Below are positions 1 through 6,529 of a stretch of DNA of 14,923 bases, piece by piece. Source of the stretch: GWC2-37-8 sp964485555 (GTDB lineage Bacteria; Patescibacteriota; Minisyncoccia; Moranbacterales; GWC2-37-73). The translations under genes were made by a program, and so were the position numbers. The DNA lies in the NCBI GenBank assembly GCA_964485555.1, contig CAZAJN010000060.1, positions 1-14,923 on the forward strand, in the 5' to 3' direction. The notes beneath the pieces are model-generated. The model searched no databases, was not told the origin of the DNA, and saw only the letters and a program-made list of their open reading frames with translations. The stretch's first letter is position 1. Every line of letters begins with the position of its first letter.

Positions 1-446
1 AGCAATTCGCTCCATATGTTAGTCAGTTTGCCCAACAGAATATCAAATGGACAACTGGACTTAAATTAGCTTCAATTGTGCAAAGGGAAGCAGGAGGAAG
101 AGATGACATGCCACTAATTGCTGGAATACTATGGAACAGGCTTAATCAGGATATGAATCTAGAAATTGATGCTACCGTCCAATATGCAAGAGGCAAAACA
201 GATACTGGCTGGTGGGCACCCATCAAATCAATAGACATAACCAATATTGATTCTCCTTACAATACCTATAAATACAAGGGACTGCCTCCATTTCCAATTG
301 GCAATCCAGGGCTTGATGCAATTGAAGCGGTTCTTAATCCTACAGAAACTGACTGTCTATATTATATTCATGACAGCAACAGGCGAATCTATTGTGCAAA
401 AACTTACGAAGAACATAAAGAAAATATTGAGAAATACCTGAAATAG
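1..446 (+). CDS. mltG: Endolytic murein transglycosylase MltG, C-terminal part (5' truncated by window)
   Basis: This is the 3' end of a YceG/MltG-family gene; the reading frame is open from base 3 and no start lies in the window. MltG is an inner-membrane enzyme that cuts nascent glycan strands, leaving a 1,6-anhydro end and helping set glycan length. The visible part contains the family core: an LASIVQREAG segment whose Glu (codon 87-89) aligns with the catalytic Glu218 of E. coli MltG, then the WNRL segment, the IDATVQYA segment, SPYNTYKYKGLPPFPIGNPG, and the closing TYEEHKENIEKYLK. The residue two before the catalytic Glu is Gln, where E. coli has Glu. An internal GTG at 78 is only a codon inside this gene, not a start. 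No clear intrinsic terminator follows. The family call is firm. Confidence 0.93.
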   Translation, partial: QFAPYVSQFAQQNIKWTTGLKLASIVQREAGGRDDMPLIAGILWNRLNQDMNLEIDATVQYARGKTDTGWWAPIKSIDITNIDSPYNTYKYKGLPPFPIGNPGLDAIEAVLNPTETDCLYYIHDSNRRIYCAKTYEEHKENIEKYLK

Positions 447-496
447 AATTTTGTCTTGGGTCTATTTTTAGTTATCTATTCATGTTGATAAAATAG

Positions 497-505
497 TGTT
501 ATACT
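497..505 (+). promoter_or_regulatory. Extended -10 promoter for the caspase-like gene
   Basis: TGT followed by TATACT (500-505) matches an extended -10 element (TGn plus 5 of 6 of TATAAT). No good -35 is seen 16-18 bp upstream, which extended -10 promoters can do without. Transcription would start near 512, about 24 nt before the ATG at 536. There is no Shine-Dalgarno sequence in that short A-rich leader. Confidence 0.5.
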
Positions 506-535
506 TATTTGAGTAATTAGTAAACATAAAAAACA

Positions 536-1678
536 ATGAAAAAAACAGCAGTAGCTATTTTTTCTTTTGCGCTCTTGCTGAGTGCGGTGGGAGTCATGGC
601 TAAAGAAAAAAGTGAGAACAAATCTGATAAGCCGAGTAAGGCAAAAAATGTCGAAATTTCAAAAAAGAAGGTTCTTTCTGAAAGTGAAAGGAAATCTTTT
701 GATGAAAATGAAGGAATTGCAAAAGGAAAGCCAGCAAAACCATCGCCAACTGACCCAACTGCGGGTGGAGCAACGGGGGCACTCGGTGAACCCTTGCCGT
801 TTGGCGGACAAAGGTATGCTATCTTGGTTGGACTTGCAAATTACCCTGGAAAAATAAATGACCTTTGCGTGACTGATGCTAAGACTGGAAAAGATTTCCC
901 GACAGCAATTGACGGGTTGGCGCAATATTGCAAGGATGAGGATGCTTTGAACATGAAAAAAGCTTTGATTGAAAAATATGGTTACAGTGAGGAAAATATT
1001 TTTCTTTTCAGTGATGCTGACGCTAAATTCGATGCGATAAAAGAAAGGGTTGATTATTTAGTGGGAACTGAAGCATTTCCTGCTAAATTAACTGCAGATG
1101 ACGAATTGGTGTTCTTTTTCAGTGGACACAGTTCGACCGGCAATGTTTTTGATGAATCAGGCGCAAATGATGAGAGTTTGGACGAAGCTATGTTTATTTA
1201 TGACCAAAATTATACCGAGGCTGATTTCTTGAGTGGTGCTTATGCGCCAGGGGATTCTTCTTATGTTTGGGATGATCAACTGAAAGCTTGGTTTGCAAAT
1301 GCTCCAACAAAAAGAATTCTTTTCGCTTTTGACACATGCAACGCTGGCGGAATGAACGATCTTGAAGCTGATGGAAGAGTTTTGGCGCTATCCAGCACTG
1401 AGTTTCAAAGCTCATACACTTACTATCTAGGTGGACAGCAGACTGACGTCAATATTTTTCAGGAAAGTGAAGGACTTTTTGCACATTATTTTGTAAAAAG
1501 AGCAATGATTGATGAGCTTGGGGATGGTTCGAATCCACTAAATAAGAGAAATGTTTTGAAATATGATGGGAAAGTGGCGGTTGAAGAGGCTTTTGGTTAT
1601 GCTAAGCCTATTATTGCAGTGAAGCAATCCTCAATCTTGAATGATAAATTCTATAACGATCTGCTACTCGGTTATTAG
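536..1678 (+). CDS. Secreted caspase-like (peptidase C14 / metacaspase-type) cysteine peptidase
   Basis: The 380-residue protein begins with a Sec-type signal peptide (KK, a hydrophobic run at residues 5-20, likely cleavage after VMA at 22). A Lys/Ser/Pro-rich low-complexity linker follows to about residue 88. The caspase p20-like fold starts at RYAILVGLANYPG (93-105). The catalytic dyad is visible: His198 in LVFFFSGHSS after four hydrophobic residues, and Cys268 in ILFAFDTCNAGGM. A C-terminal part (290-380) with EGLFAHYFVKRAM and KVAVEEAFGYA matches the usual tail of bacterial caspase-family proteins. Caspase-like peptidases of this type usually cut after Arg or Lys, but substrate and role here are unknown; export points to action outside the membrane. 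It stands alone with its own promoter and terminator. The family is firm and the activity is inferred. Confidence 0.88.
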   Translation: MKKTAVAIFSFALLLSAVGVMAKEKSENKSDKPSKAKNVEISKKKVLSESERKSFDENEGIAKGKPAKPSPTDPTAGGATGALGEPLPFGGQRYAILVGLANYPGKINDLCVTDAKTGKDFPTAIDGLAQYCKDEDALNMKKALIEKYGYSEENIFLFSDADAKFDAIKERVDYLVGTEAFPAKLTADDELVFFFSGHSSTGNVFDESGANDESLDEAMFIYDQNYTEADFLSGAYAPGDSSYVWDDQLKAWFANAPTKRILFAFDTCNAGGMNDLEADGRVLALSSTEFQSSYTYYLGGQQTDVNIFQESEGLFAHYFVKRAMIDELGDGSNPLNKRNVLKYDGKVAVEEAFGYAKPIIAVKQSSILNDKFYNDLLLGY

Positions 1679-1706
1679 TTCGATTTAATATTCTGGTTAT
1701 CATTTG

Positions 1707-1731
1707 AAACCGTCAGAAATGGCGGTTTTTT
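1707..1731 (+). terminator. Intrinsic terminator after the caspase-like gene
   Basis: A 9-bp stem (1707-1715 with 1720-1728, one G-T pair) closes on a GAAA tetraloop, and the 3' arm runs into a TTTTTT tract. It lies 29 nt after the stop codon, so the caspase-like gene is probably a single-gene transcript. Confidence 0.85.
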
Positions 1732-1750
1732 ATTTCAAGTTGATGTGAGA

Positions 1751-1756
1751 TATAAT
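1751..1756 (+). promoter_or_regulatory. -10 element (TATAAT) upstream of the DoxX gene
   Basis: A perfect TATAAT lies 64 nt before the DoxX start. The -35 position falls in the T-tract of the preceding terminator and matches poorly, so the promoter may be weak or activator-dependent. The leader (about 1763-1819) has no Shine-Dalgarno sequence, only a weak AAACC/GGTTT stem at 1781-1799. Confidence 0.45.
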
Positions 1757-1819
1757 AGCCCCTCGGTTGTAATATTGATAAACCGGGTTGTTTGGTTTAT
1801 TCTTAATTAACAAAAACAT

Positions 1820-2224
1820 ATGAAAAGTGGATTTCTTGGTAACACCAATCTGGGTTTGTTTCTCGTGAGATTGGGCGTGGGACTTGTTTTTATTGTTAGT
1901 GGTTGGTCAAAATTTATGGATATTGCAGGCACGACTGCATTTTTCGGCAAAATAGGCCTGGCTGAGCCGTTTGTATATCTGGTAGCTGGACTTGAATTGA
2001 TCGGTGGCCTCGCACTTTTGCTTGGCATTTGGACCAGGATTTTCGGATGGCTTTTGGCAATTGACATGGTTTTTGCTCTGTATTTGGTGAAATATGCCAT
2101 GGGATTTTCCGCCTACCGCATCGACCTGGTTCTTCTTTTGGCGGCTTTGGGAATCGCCTTTGCTGGAGCAGGCGAGTATGCGCTTTGCAAGGGAAAATGC
2201 GATCTGACTGCAGGGCGCGAATAA
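1820..2224 (+). CDS. DoxX family membrane protein
   Basis: The 134-residue protein has four predicted membrane segments (about 10-28, 49-71, 74-92, 100-118), as in DoxX/DoxD-like proteins. Family features are the N-terminal LGLFLVRLGVGLVFIVSGWSK, the conserved FVYLVAGLELIGGLALLLG stretch and the RIDLVLLLAALGIAFAGAGEYAL end. Members sit in the cytoplasmic membrane; some are linked to thiol or oxidative-stress handling, but most have no proven function. The C-terminal tail carries a CKGKC pair (residues 123 and 127) after the last helix, which could be redox-active or bind metal; this is inference. There is no Shine-Dalgarno sequence, and the ATG follows an A-rich tract. It is followed by a very long hairpin, so it is probably transcribed alone. 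Confidence 0.88.
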   Translation: MKSGFLGNTNLGLFLVRLGVGLVFIVSGWSKFMDIAGTTAFFGKIGLAEPFVYLVAGLELIGGLALLLGIWTRIFGWLLAIDMVFALYLVKYAMGFSAYRIDLVLLLAALGIAFAGAGEYALCKGKCDLTAGRE

Positions 2225-2233
2225 GCTTTCTAG

Positions 2234-2282
2234 TTTCAAATTGAAAATACCTTCCGCCAAGGAAGGTATTTTCAATTTGAAA
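2234..2282 (+). terminator. Perfect 22-bp hairpin, probable bidirectional terminator or processing signal
   Basis: Bases 2234-2255 are perfectly complementary to 2261-2282 around a GCCAA loop. The inner 12 bp (AAAATACCTTCC paired with GGAAGGTATTTT) looks like an intrinsic terminator with a short U4 tract in either direction. The outer A/T-rich 10 bp makes the stem far longer than a terminator needs. It sits 10 nt after the DoxX stop. An RNase III site or a mobile palindromic repeat are alternatives. Confidence 0.6.
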
Positions 2283-2316
2283 AAGGGAATTAAAAAGGAA
2301 AAATATTGTAGTATCA

Positions 2317-2345
2317 AATGTAATGTAATGTAATGTAATGTAATG
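2317..2345 (+). repeat. TAATG pentanucleotide tandem repeat (5.8 copies)
   Basis: Five perfect TAATG units (2321-2345) are preceded by a partial unit AATG (2317-2320). The tract ends 10 nt before the ATG of the YggT gene, in the region that should hold its promoter or ribosome binding site. Simple repeats of this kind can change copy number by slippage. Confidence 0.9.
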
Positions 2346-2355
2346 TGTAAAAAAT

Positions 2356-2682
2356 ATGTCCAGAATTTTGGAAACGATCATTAGCATAATTTTCGGGGTG
2401 GTAGAATTCTTTTTGGGATTTCGATTTCTGTTCCGCTTGTTCGGAGCCAGCGAGTCAGCGCCTTTTGTCAGGTGGCTGTATGAAACAACTGAGCCACTGC
2501 TCAATCCTTTTCGCAACATGTTTCCGGCGCCAAGAATCGAGGGGGTCTATGTGGTTGAATTTACAACCTTAGTTGCGCTCTTGATCTACATGTTGATCGG
2601 ATATCTGATCTTGGAATTGGTGGCAGCCATAAGGCGCGTGCCAAGAGATAGGATTTCCGACAGGGATTCCAGGGATATATAG
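2356..2682 (+). CDS. YggT family membrane protein
   Basis: The 108-residue protein has two hydrophobic segments (about 5-28 and 67-90) flanking a conserved amphipathic stretch, FRFLFRLFGASESAPFVRWLYETTEPLLNPFR in two overlapping motifs, then FPAPRIEG and VEFTTLVALLIYMLIGYLI. This is the YggT pattern. YggT proteins are integral membrane proteins often found near cell-division or lipoprotein genes; the exact role is unclear. The C-terminus is short and very charged (RRVPRDRISDRDSRDI), a possible cytoplasmic tail. No Shine-Dalgarno sequence precedes the ATG; instead there is an A-rich spacer and the TAATG repeat. It lies 73 nt past the DoxX hairpin, and no convincing promoter of its own was found. 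Confidence 0.85.
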   Translation: MSRILETIISIIFGVVEFFLGFRFLFRLFGASESAPFVRWLYETTEPLLNPFRNMFPAPRIEGVYVVEFTTLVALLIYMLIGYLILELVAAIRRVPRDRISDRDSRDI

Positions 2683-2698
2683 ATTGTAACAATAAGTA

Positions 2699-2727
2699 TT
2701 GACAAATATAGTGAAAAGGAGTATAAT
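2699..2727 (+). promoter_or_regulatory. Consensus sigma-70 type promoter for the hybrid histidine kinase
   Basis: TTGACA (2699-2704) and TATAAT (2722-2727) are both perfect consensus hexamers with an optimal 17-bp spacer. Transcription would start near 2734, giving a leader of about 60 nt. That leader can fold an AAGCC/GGCTT outer pairing (2756-2760 with 2787-2791) ending 2 nt before the start codon, with no Shine-Dalgarno sequence. Confidence 0.85.
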
Positions 2728-2793
2728 AGATAGTTACTAATTCATGCGTGTTGCAAAGCCTGGAAGGTTTTTAGCATTGCTTTTTTGGCTTAA

Positions 2794-4377
2794 ATGGCTA
2801 GAAATATGAAAAAAGACAAGATATTGGTTGTCGAGGATGAAATCGCGATAGCCAATATGATAAAGAGGGTCATTGAGATGGAATCCAGCAGCTATGATGT
2901 TGACCTTGCCAGTGATGGCAGGGAAGGGTTGTTGATGGCTGAAAAGGGCAACTATGATCTTATTCTTTTGGATATGATGTTGCCTAGGTTAAATGGACTG
3001 GAGCTTTGCAGGTCGCTTCGCTATAAGGGCATCACAACGCCTGTCATCATGCTCACGGCCAAAGATACGATTGAGGACAGAATGGCTGCTACTGAGGCGG
3101 GAGCTAATGACTATTTGTCAAAGCCATTTTTGTTTGATGATTTGTTATTAAGAATCAATACGTTAGTGGAAAGTGGTAAAGATGAAAAGTTGGAACCAGG
3201 TGATTTTGAAAAGCAATCCGATTTGAAAAAAAAGAGCGTAAATGCTTTTGATATAAATCAACGAATAATGGATAGTGTGCCTGTCAGCATAATAACTATT
3301 GATAATGATGGTTATATGACTTCGGCGAACAAATATTATGAAAATTTTTCAAGAACTAATAGTTATCACTATCATAATATATTTGAAAGTAAGTTCTTTG
3401 TTCGTGAAAATCTGATAAATGATTATAAGAAATTGTTGTCTGATGGCACCATGGTTAAGAGGGATCATTGCTTTGAAAGAAATAATAAAGGGGAAGACAA
3501 ATATCTCAAGATAATTGCTGTTCCATTGGTGGATAAGAATGGAAATATTGATGGGGCATTGTCAATGGCATTGGACAATACGGAGTCAGTCCAATTGCAA
3601 AAAAAATTGCAATTGATGAATGAGGAATTGGAGAAGAAAGTTATTAAACGGACTATTCAATTAAAGAATGCAAATGAAGAAATTGCGAAAGTAATGGAGT
3701 TGAAATCAATGTTTGTTGCGGATGTTTCACATGAAATGAGAACTTCACTGGCCATAATTCAAGGAAATGTCGAGCTAATGTCCATGGGGTTGATTGAAAA
3801 AACAGATCATAAGAAAACATACAATCAGGTTTTTGGTGAAATCTCGAGAATGTCGACTATGTTGACAGACATGACACTGCTAAGCGAATCGGAAACTTCG
3901 AAGCAACGATTGGATATTACAACTTTTGATATCAATAAAATAATTTCAGATACCTGTGTTTCCTTGAAAGTTGTTGCTAAAGAAAAAAACATTAAGATAA
4001 GCCATAAACGCAGTAGCGCAAAAATTAATCTATCGGCTGATGTAAGTCAAATTGAAAAATTGATTAAAAATCTCGTCAGCAATGCTATTAGATATAATAA
4101 GGAATGCGGGATTGTTGATGTATGGGTTGAGAATCCTGACAGTGGCGTCGTGATAAATGTGAAAGATAGTGGAATTGGGATTGCTAAGGAATATCAGGCA
4201 AATATTTTTGAGCGCTTTTATCGTGTTGACAAGGCTCGATCAAGAAATGAGGGTGGCAGCGGTTTGGGCTTGGCGATTTGCAAATGGGTGGCTGAAATTC
4301 ACGGTGGGAATATTTCTGTCAGCAGTATTTTAGGTGAAGGTTCATTATTTACCGTTTTTTTGCCGTATCAAGAATAG
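2794..4377 (+). CDS. Receiver-PAS-histidine kinase hybrid (N-terminal REC)
   Basis: The 527-residue soluble protein has no membrane segment. Residues 8-126 form a receiver with acidic D15/E16, phospho-acceptor D60 (LLLDMMLPRLNG), T88 and K110 before P111. Residues 152-265 look like a PAS sensor (IMDSVPVSIITIDNDGYM then a KIIAVPLVDKNGNIDGAL strand pair). A coiled coil (266-302) leads to the HisKA box with H313 in VSHEMRTSL, where the usual Pro after RT is Ser. The HATPase domain shows the N box (NLVSNAIRY, 426-434), DSGIGI (458-463), FERFYRVD and GGSGLGLAI (487-495). It should phosphorylate a partner through H313 and be modulated by phosphorylation of D60 and a cytoplasmic signal sensed by PAS. 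The likely partner is one of the response regulators downstream; this is inference. ATG 2806 is an alternative start. Confidence 0.92.
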   Translation: MARNMKKDKILVVEDEIAIANMIKRVIEMESSSYDVDLASDGREGLLMAEKGNYDLILLDMMLPRLNGLELCRSLRYKGITTPVIMLTAKDTIEDRMAATEAGANDYLSKPFLFDDLLLRINTLVESGKDEKLEPGDFEKQSDLKKKSVNAFDINQRIMDSVPVSIITIDNDGYMTSANKYYENFSRTNSYHYHNIFESKFFVRENLINDYKKLLSDGTMVKRDHCFERNNKGEDKYLKIIAVPLVDKNGNIDGALSMALDNTESVQLQKKLQLMNEELEKKVIKRTIQLKNANEEIAKVMELKSMFVADVSHEMRTSLAIIQGNVELMSMGLIEKTDHKKTYNQVFGEISRMSTMLTDMTLLSESETSKQRLDITTFDINKIISDTCVSLKVVAKEKNIKISHKRSSAKINLSADVSQIEKLIKNLVSNAIRYNKECGIVDVWVENPDSGVVINVKDSGIGIAKEYQANIFERFYRVDKARSRNEGGSGLGLAICKWVAEIHGGNISVSSILGEGSLFTVFLPYQE

Positions 4378-4391
4378 AAAACAATTTCCGA

Positions 4392-4420
4392 ACATATTAT
4401 TGACAATATCAATAATATGT
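4392..4420 (+). promoter_or_regulatory. 12-bp perfect dyad (operator-like) over the promoter of the radical SAM gene
   Basis: ACATATTATTGA (4392-4403) and its exact complement (4409-4420) flank a CAATA centre. The dyad covers the -35 and most of the spacer of the promoter at 4400-4428. A third partial copy of the half-site (TATTATTGA) follows at 4425-4433. There is no T-tract, so an operator reads better than a terminator of the kinase gene. Confidence 0.6.
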
Positions 4421-4428
4421 CATATATT
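4400..4428 (+). promoter_or_regulatory. Promoter of the receiver/radical SAM fusion gene
   Basis: TTGACA (4400-4405) and TATATT (4423-4428, 5 of 6) are separated by 17 bp. Transcription would begin near 4435, leaving a leader of about 105 nt. This leader ends in AAAGGAGGAGG (4527-4537), the strongest Shine-Dalgarno in the window, 6 nt from the ATG if GGAGG at 4530-4534 is used. Confidence 0.65.
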
Positions 4429-4540
4429 ATTGAGTTCCATCATTTTTAAATATGAGGATAATTGATCTTTAAAAACTTAATTAGCTATAGCGGTTTTCGT
4501 ATTCCAAATAGGCTGGCTAGACTGGCAAAGGAGGAGGTCC

Positions 4541-5908
4541 ATGAGCTTCGAACAGATTATGATTCAGGCTAATATTCTGATTGTCGACTGCAATCAGAAA
4601 TTTCTAAAGGCTTGTGGCAATGAGTTTGCAAAGGTCGGTGATGTTTTTTATGCAAGGAATATCACTGATGCAAAAAGATTCATGCAGGAAAATAAACACT
4701 GGGTTGATATTGTGCTTTGCAATATCAATTTGAAAACTCATTATGACGGTATGCGATATGCATACAAGTTGAAGAGTGAGTTTCCAGAATTGACCATCTG
4801 CCTCATGACCAGTCAGATCAGGAAAAATTACAAGGTATTGAAAGATGGAATCTTCTGCATTGAAAAGAATAACGATGTTGCTACGATGGTTTCACCTGTT
4901 TTGAATCATTGGATACTTGAAAAAAAGAAAAAGAATCAATTTGAAGAAAGGCGACAAAAAATTATGGCACAACTGCCATACAAGCATGAAATTATCGTTC
5001 AAAGTAGGAAGAGGCCACTCAGGGGTGCAGAAGGACTTGATGCATGGTTGCTTCGCAGTGATCAGCTGAGGTCCATCAGATCAGTTTTCTATCGCCATCC
5101 CAATCATCCGCTGAGATTCAGTTGTGGAGTTTGCGTAAGCCGTCTTTGCCGCTTCGGATGTCGGACATGTCAAGCTGGGAAAAACGTCAAGAAGGGTGAT
5201 GTTCTGGATTTGAACAAATCTGAAATTATCGCGCAAGTGCTGCACGGCTTCGACAGTTCTCTGGCTTACGGATGCTTGACGGACGAATATGAATTTTCTA
5301 TCGAAATTACTTGCGGAGGGGATTGGATTGCCAAGCCAAAACCGGTATATGAAGCTATAGTTGAGCTTGATGCCGTCAAAGAGTTGAACCACCCGTTGTT
5401 CATCATTTCTTCTATTGGTTCAGTGAGGGTTTTCAAAAAATATCTGCCGCTTTTAGTGGGATATAATGTCAGGATCTACCTCTCAGTGCATTCGCTTGAT
5501 AAATCTAAGCGCGACTGGCTTATGCCGGCCACCAAGAGACAATCATTGAAGCAATTAAGAGAAATTCTTTCTTGGTTCGCCAAAGAAACAGGGCAGATGT
5601 GGACATTTTGCTGGATGCTCATAAAAGGTTTCAACGATTCAGCTAAGGATATTGAAGACATAGCCAATTTTTGCAAAGGCTATCCTGTGGATGTGAAGGT
5701 TATGCTGCAGGACGGTAGCTTGCCTGAATATCCAGAAGAAATAACAGAGAAGGAAGGCATGGGTTTTGTAAATGCCTTGAAACTGTTGGGAATTGATGCG
5801 CGATTCGCAGTAAATATGGGAAGTGGCAGTGGTAAGGCACCTAGTAACATGAGTTGTGGCACAACGTTGTCTACCCAGGATATTGTGGAATTGGGAAATG
5901 GTTACTGA
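4541..5908 (+). CDS. Degenerate receiver fused to an RlmN/Cfr-like radical SAM enzyme
   Basis: The 455-residue protein has two parts. Residues 10-125 are receiver-like (NILIVD at 11-16, FPELTICLMTS, IEKNN), but the phospho-acceptor position is Asn61 in VDIVLCNINL and the acidic pair is reduced, so it should not be phosphorylated normally. A charged linker (127-140) follows. Residues about 178-450 follow the RlmN/Cfr plan: CRFGCRTC gives the CX3CX2C iron-sulfur motif (C203, C207, C210). RIYLSVHSLDKSKRDWLMPA matches RlmN's SLHA...LMP region, and WTFCWMLIKGFNDS matches its VLLKGVNDS. C439 in MSCGTTL aligns with the methyl-carrying C355 of E. coli RlmN. The GMGEP segment is altered (ITCGGDWIAKPKPVYEAI). 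RlmN's usual N-terminal helical domain is absent. RlmN methylates A2503 of 23S rRNA and A37 of tRNA; the substrate here is unknown. The start is fixed by a strong Shine-Dalgarno sequence. Confidence 0.85.
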   Translation: MSFEQIMIQANILIVDCNQKFLKACGNEFAKVGDVFYARNITDAKRFMQENKHWVDIVLCNINLKTHYDGMRYAYKLKSEFPELTICLMTSQIRKNYKVLKDGIFCIEKNNDVATMVSPVLNHWILEKKKKNQFEERRQKIMAQLPYKHEIIVQSRKRPLRGAEGLDAWLLRSDQLRSIRSVFYRHPNHPLRFSCGVCVSRLCRFGCRTCQAGKNVKKGDVLDLNKSEIIAQVLHGFDSSLAYGCLTDEYEFSIEITCGGDWIAKPKPVYEAIVELDAVKELNHPLFIISSIGSVRVFKKYLPLLVGYNVRIYLSVHSLDKSKRDWLMPATKRQSLKQLREILSWFAKETGQMWTFCWMLIKGFNDSAKDIEDIANFCKGYPVDVKVMLQDGSLPEYPEEITEKEGMGFVNALKLLGIDARFAVNMGSGSGKAPSNMSCGTTLSTQDIVELGNGY

Positions 5909-6011
5909 TGTTATGGTGCCTACGTGTGGCGGATATGATTCAGGTCAACAATCAGTAATGTAACTGTTATCATGAAATGAAAGGACGGGTGAGATATGTG
6001 TCAGAAAATAT

Positions 6012-6043
6012 AAAGGGTTGAGCTTGAAAAAGCCAACCCTTTT
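6012..6043 (+). terminator. Intrinsic terminator after the radical SAM gene
   Basis: AAAGGGTTG (6012-6020) pairs with CAACCCTTT (6034-6042). After a bulged A, GCTT/AAGC adds 4 bp closed by a GAAA loop. The T-tract is short (TTTT). It isolates the radical SAM gene from the single-domain receiver gene. Confidence 0.75.
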
Positions 6044-6057
6044 AAATTTGGAATAAA

Positions 6058-6100
6058 CTTAACGAAATCTTAACGCTGAATTTTGTATTAATTATATAAG
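6058..6100 (+). promoter_or_regulatory. Pho-box-like direct repeat and -10 for the single-domain receiver gene
   Basis: CTTAACG occurs at 6058-6064 and 6069-6075, separated by AAAT. These are two 7-bp repeats with an 11-bp period, the layout bound by OmpR/PhoB-family dimers. A -10-like TATAAG lies at 6095-6100, exactly 19 nt after the second repeat, so that repeat overlaps the -35 position, as in activator-dependent promoters. The sigma-factor promoter has the same layout. Confidence 0.6.
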
Positions 6101-6121
6101 ATAAACAATAAAGACAAAGAC

Positions 6122-6487
6122 ATGAATTACCTGATTTTGATCGTTGATGATAATAAGCTTTTGACGGGGATATTGTCGAAACTGCTTCATTCTCTTGGTT
6201 ACGACGTCGCCGTCGCTCATTCAGGCAAGGAGGCGATCGGAACGCTTAAGGCGCTAAAGCCAAAAATTATTTTTCTTGATATTGGAATGCCTACAATGGA
6301 CGGATATGAAGTTGCAAGAAATATCCGTGGGAATGACAAATTTTCAGAAACGATACTGGTCGCTTTTACTGGCCACAGCAAAAGAGACGACAAATTGAAG
6401 GCGCGGAAGGCTGGCTTCGATCATTATATCAGTAAGTCTGCCAGTATTTCAGAAATAAGGATGATTCTGAACGCCTATGATTATTAG
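6122..6487 (+). CDS. Single-domain (CheY-like) response regulator
   Basis: The 121-residue protein is a receiver domain alone. It has the acidic pair D9/D10 (LIVDDNK), phospho-acceptor D53 (FLDIGMPTMDG), T83 (AFTGHS) and K105 (YISKSAS, with Ser where most have Pro). No output domain is present, so it should act by protein contact or as a phosphate shuttle or sink. The obvious source of phosphoryl groups in the window is the hybrid kinase encoded at 2794-4377. The gene has its own promoter with the pho-box-like repeat and a terminator on its upstream side. The ATG lies in an A-rich context without a Shine-Dalgarno sequence. It converges with the OmpR-type regulator gene across a 42-nt gap. Confidence 0.93.
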   Translation: MNYLILIVDDNKLLTGILSKLLHSLGYDVAVAHSGKEAIGTLKALKPKIIFLDIGMPTMDGYEVARNIRGNDKFSETILVAFTGHSKRDDKLKARKAGFDHYISKSASISEIRMILNAYDY

Positions 6488-6529
6488 CTGCTTAGGCCTT
6501 AGCTTCTTAGAACTTGATAGATCTTAACT

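Noticed and set aside
78..80. GTG as the start of a short 122-residue protein
   Set aside because: The MltG frame is open upstream to the window edge and the conserved LASI segment precedes this codon, so it is internal.
1914..2519. Long minus-strand frame across DoxX, the hairpin and YggT
   Set aside because: It is antisense to two well-supported membrane protein genes, and its product shows no domain.
5908..5958. 16-codon frame overlapping the radical SAM stop codon
   Set aside because: Too short to support, no ribosome binding site, no recognisable product.
6488..6529. Cluster of CTTAG/CTTGA/CTTAA steps between the converging genes, like the promoter repeats
   Set aside because: Spacings are 7, 8, 7 and 10 nt, not a steady 11, and there is no promoter there; probably chance in a short gap.
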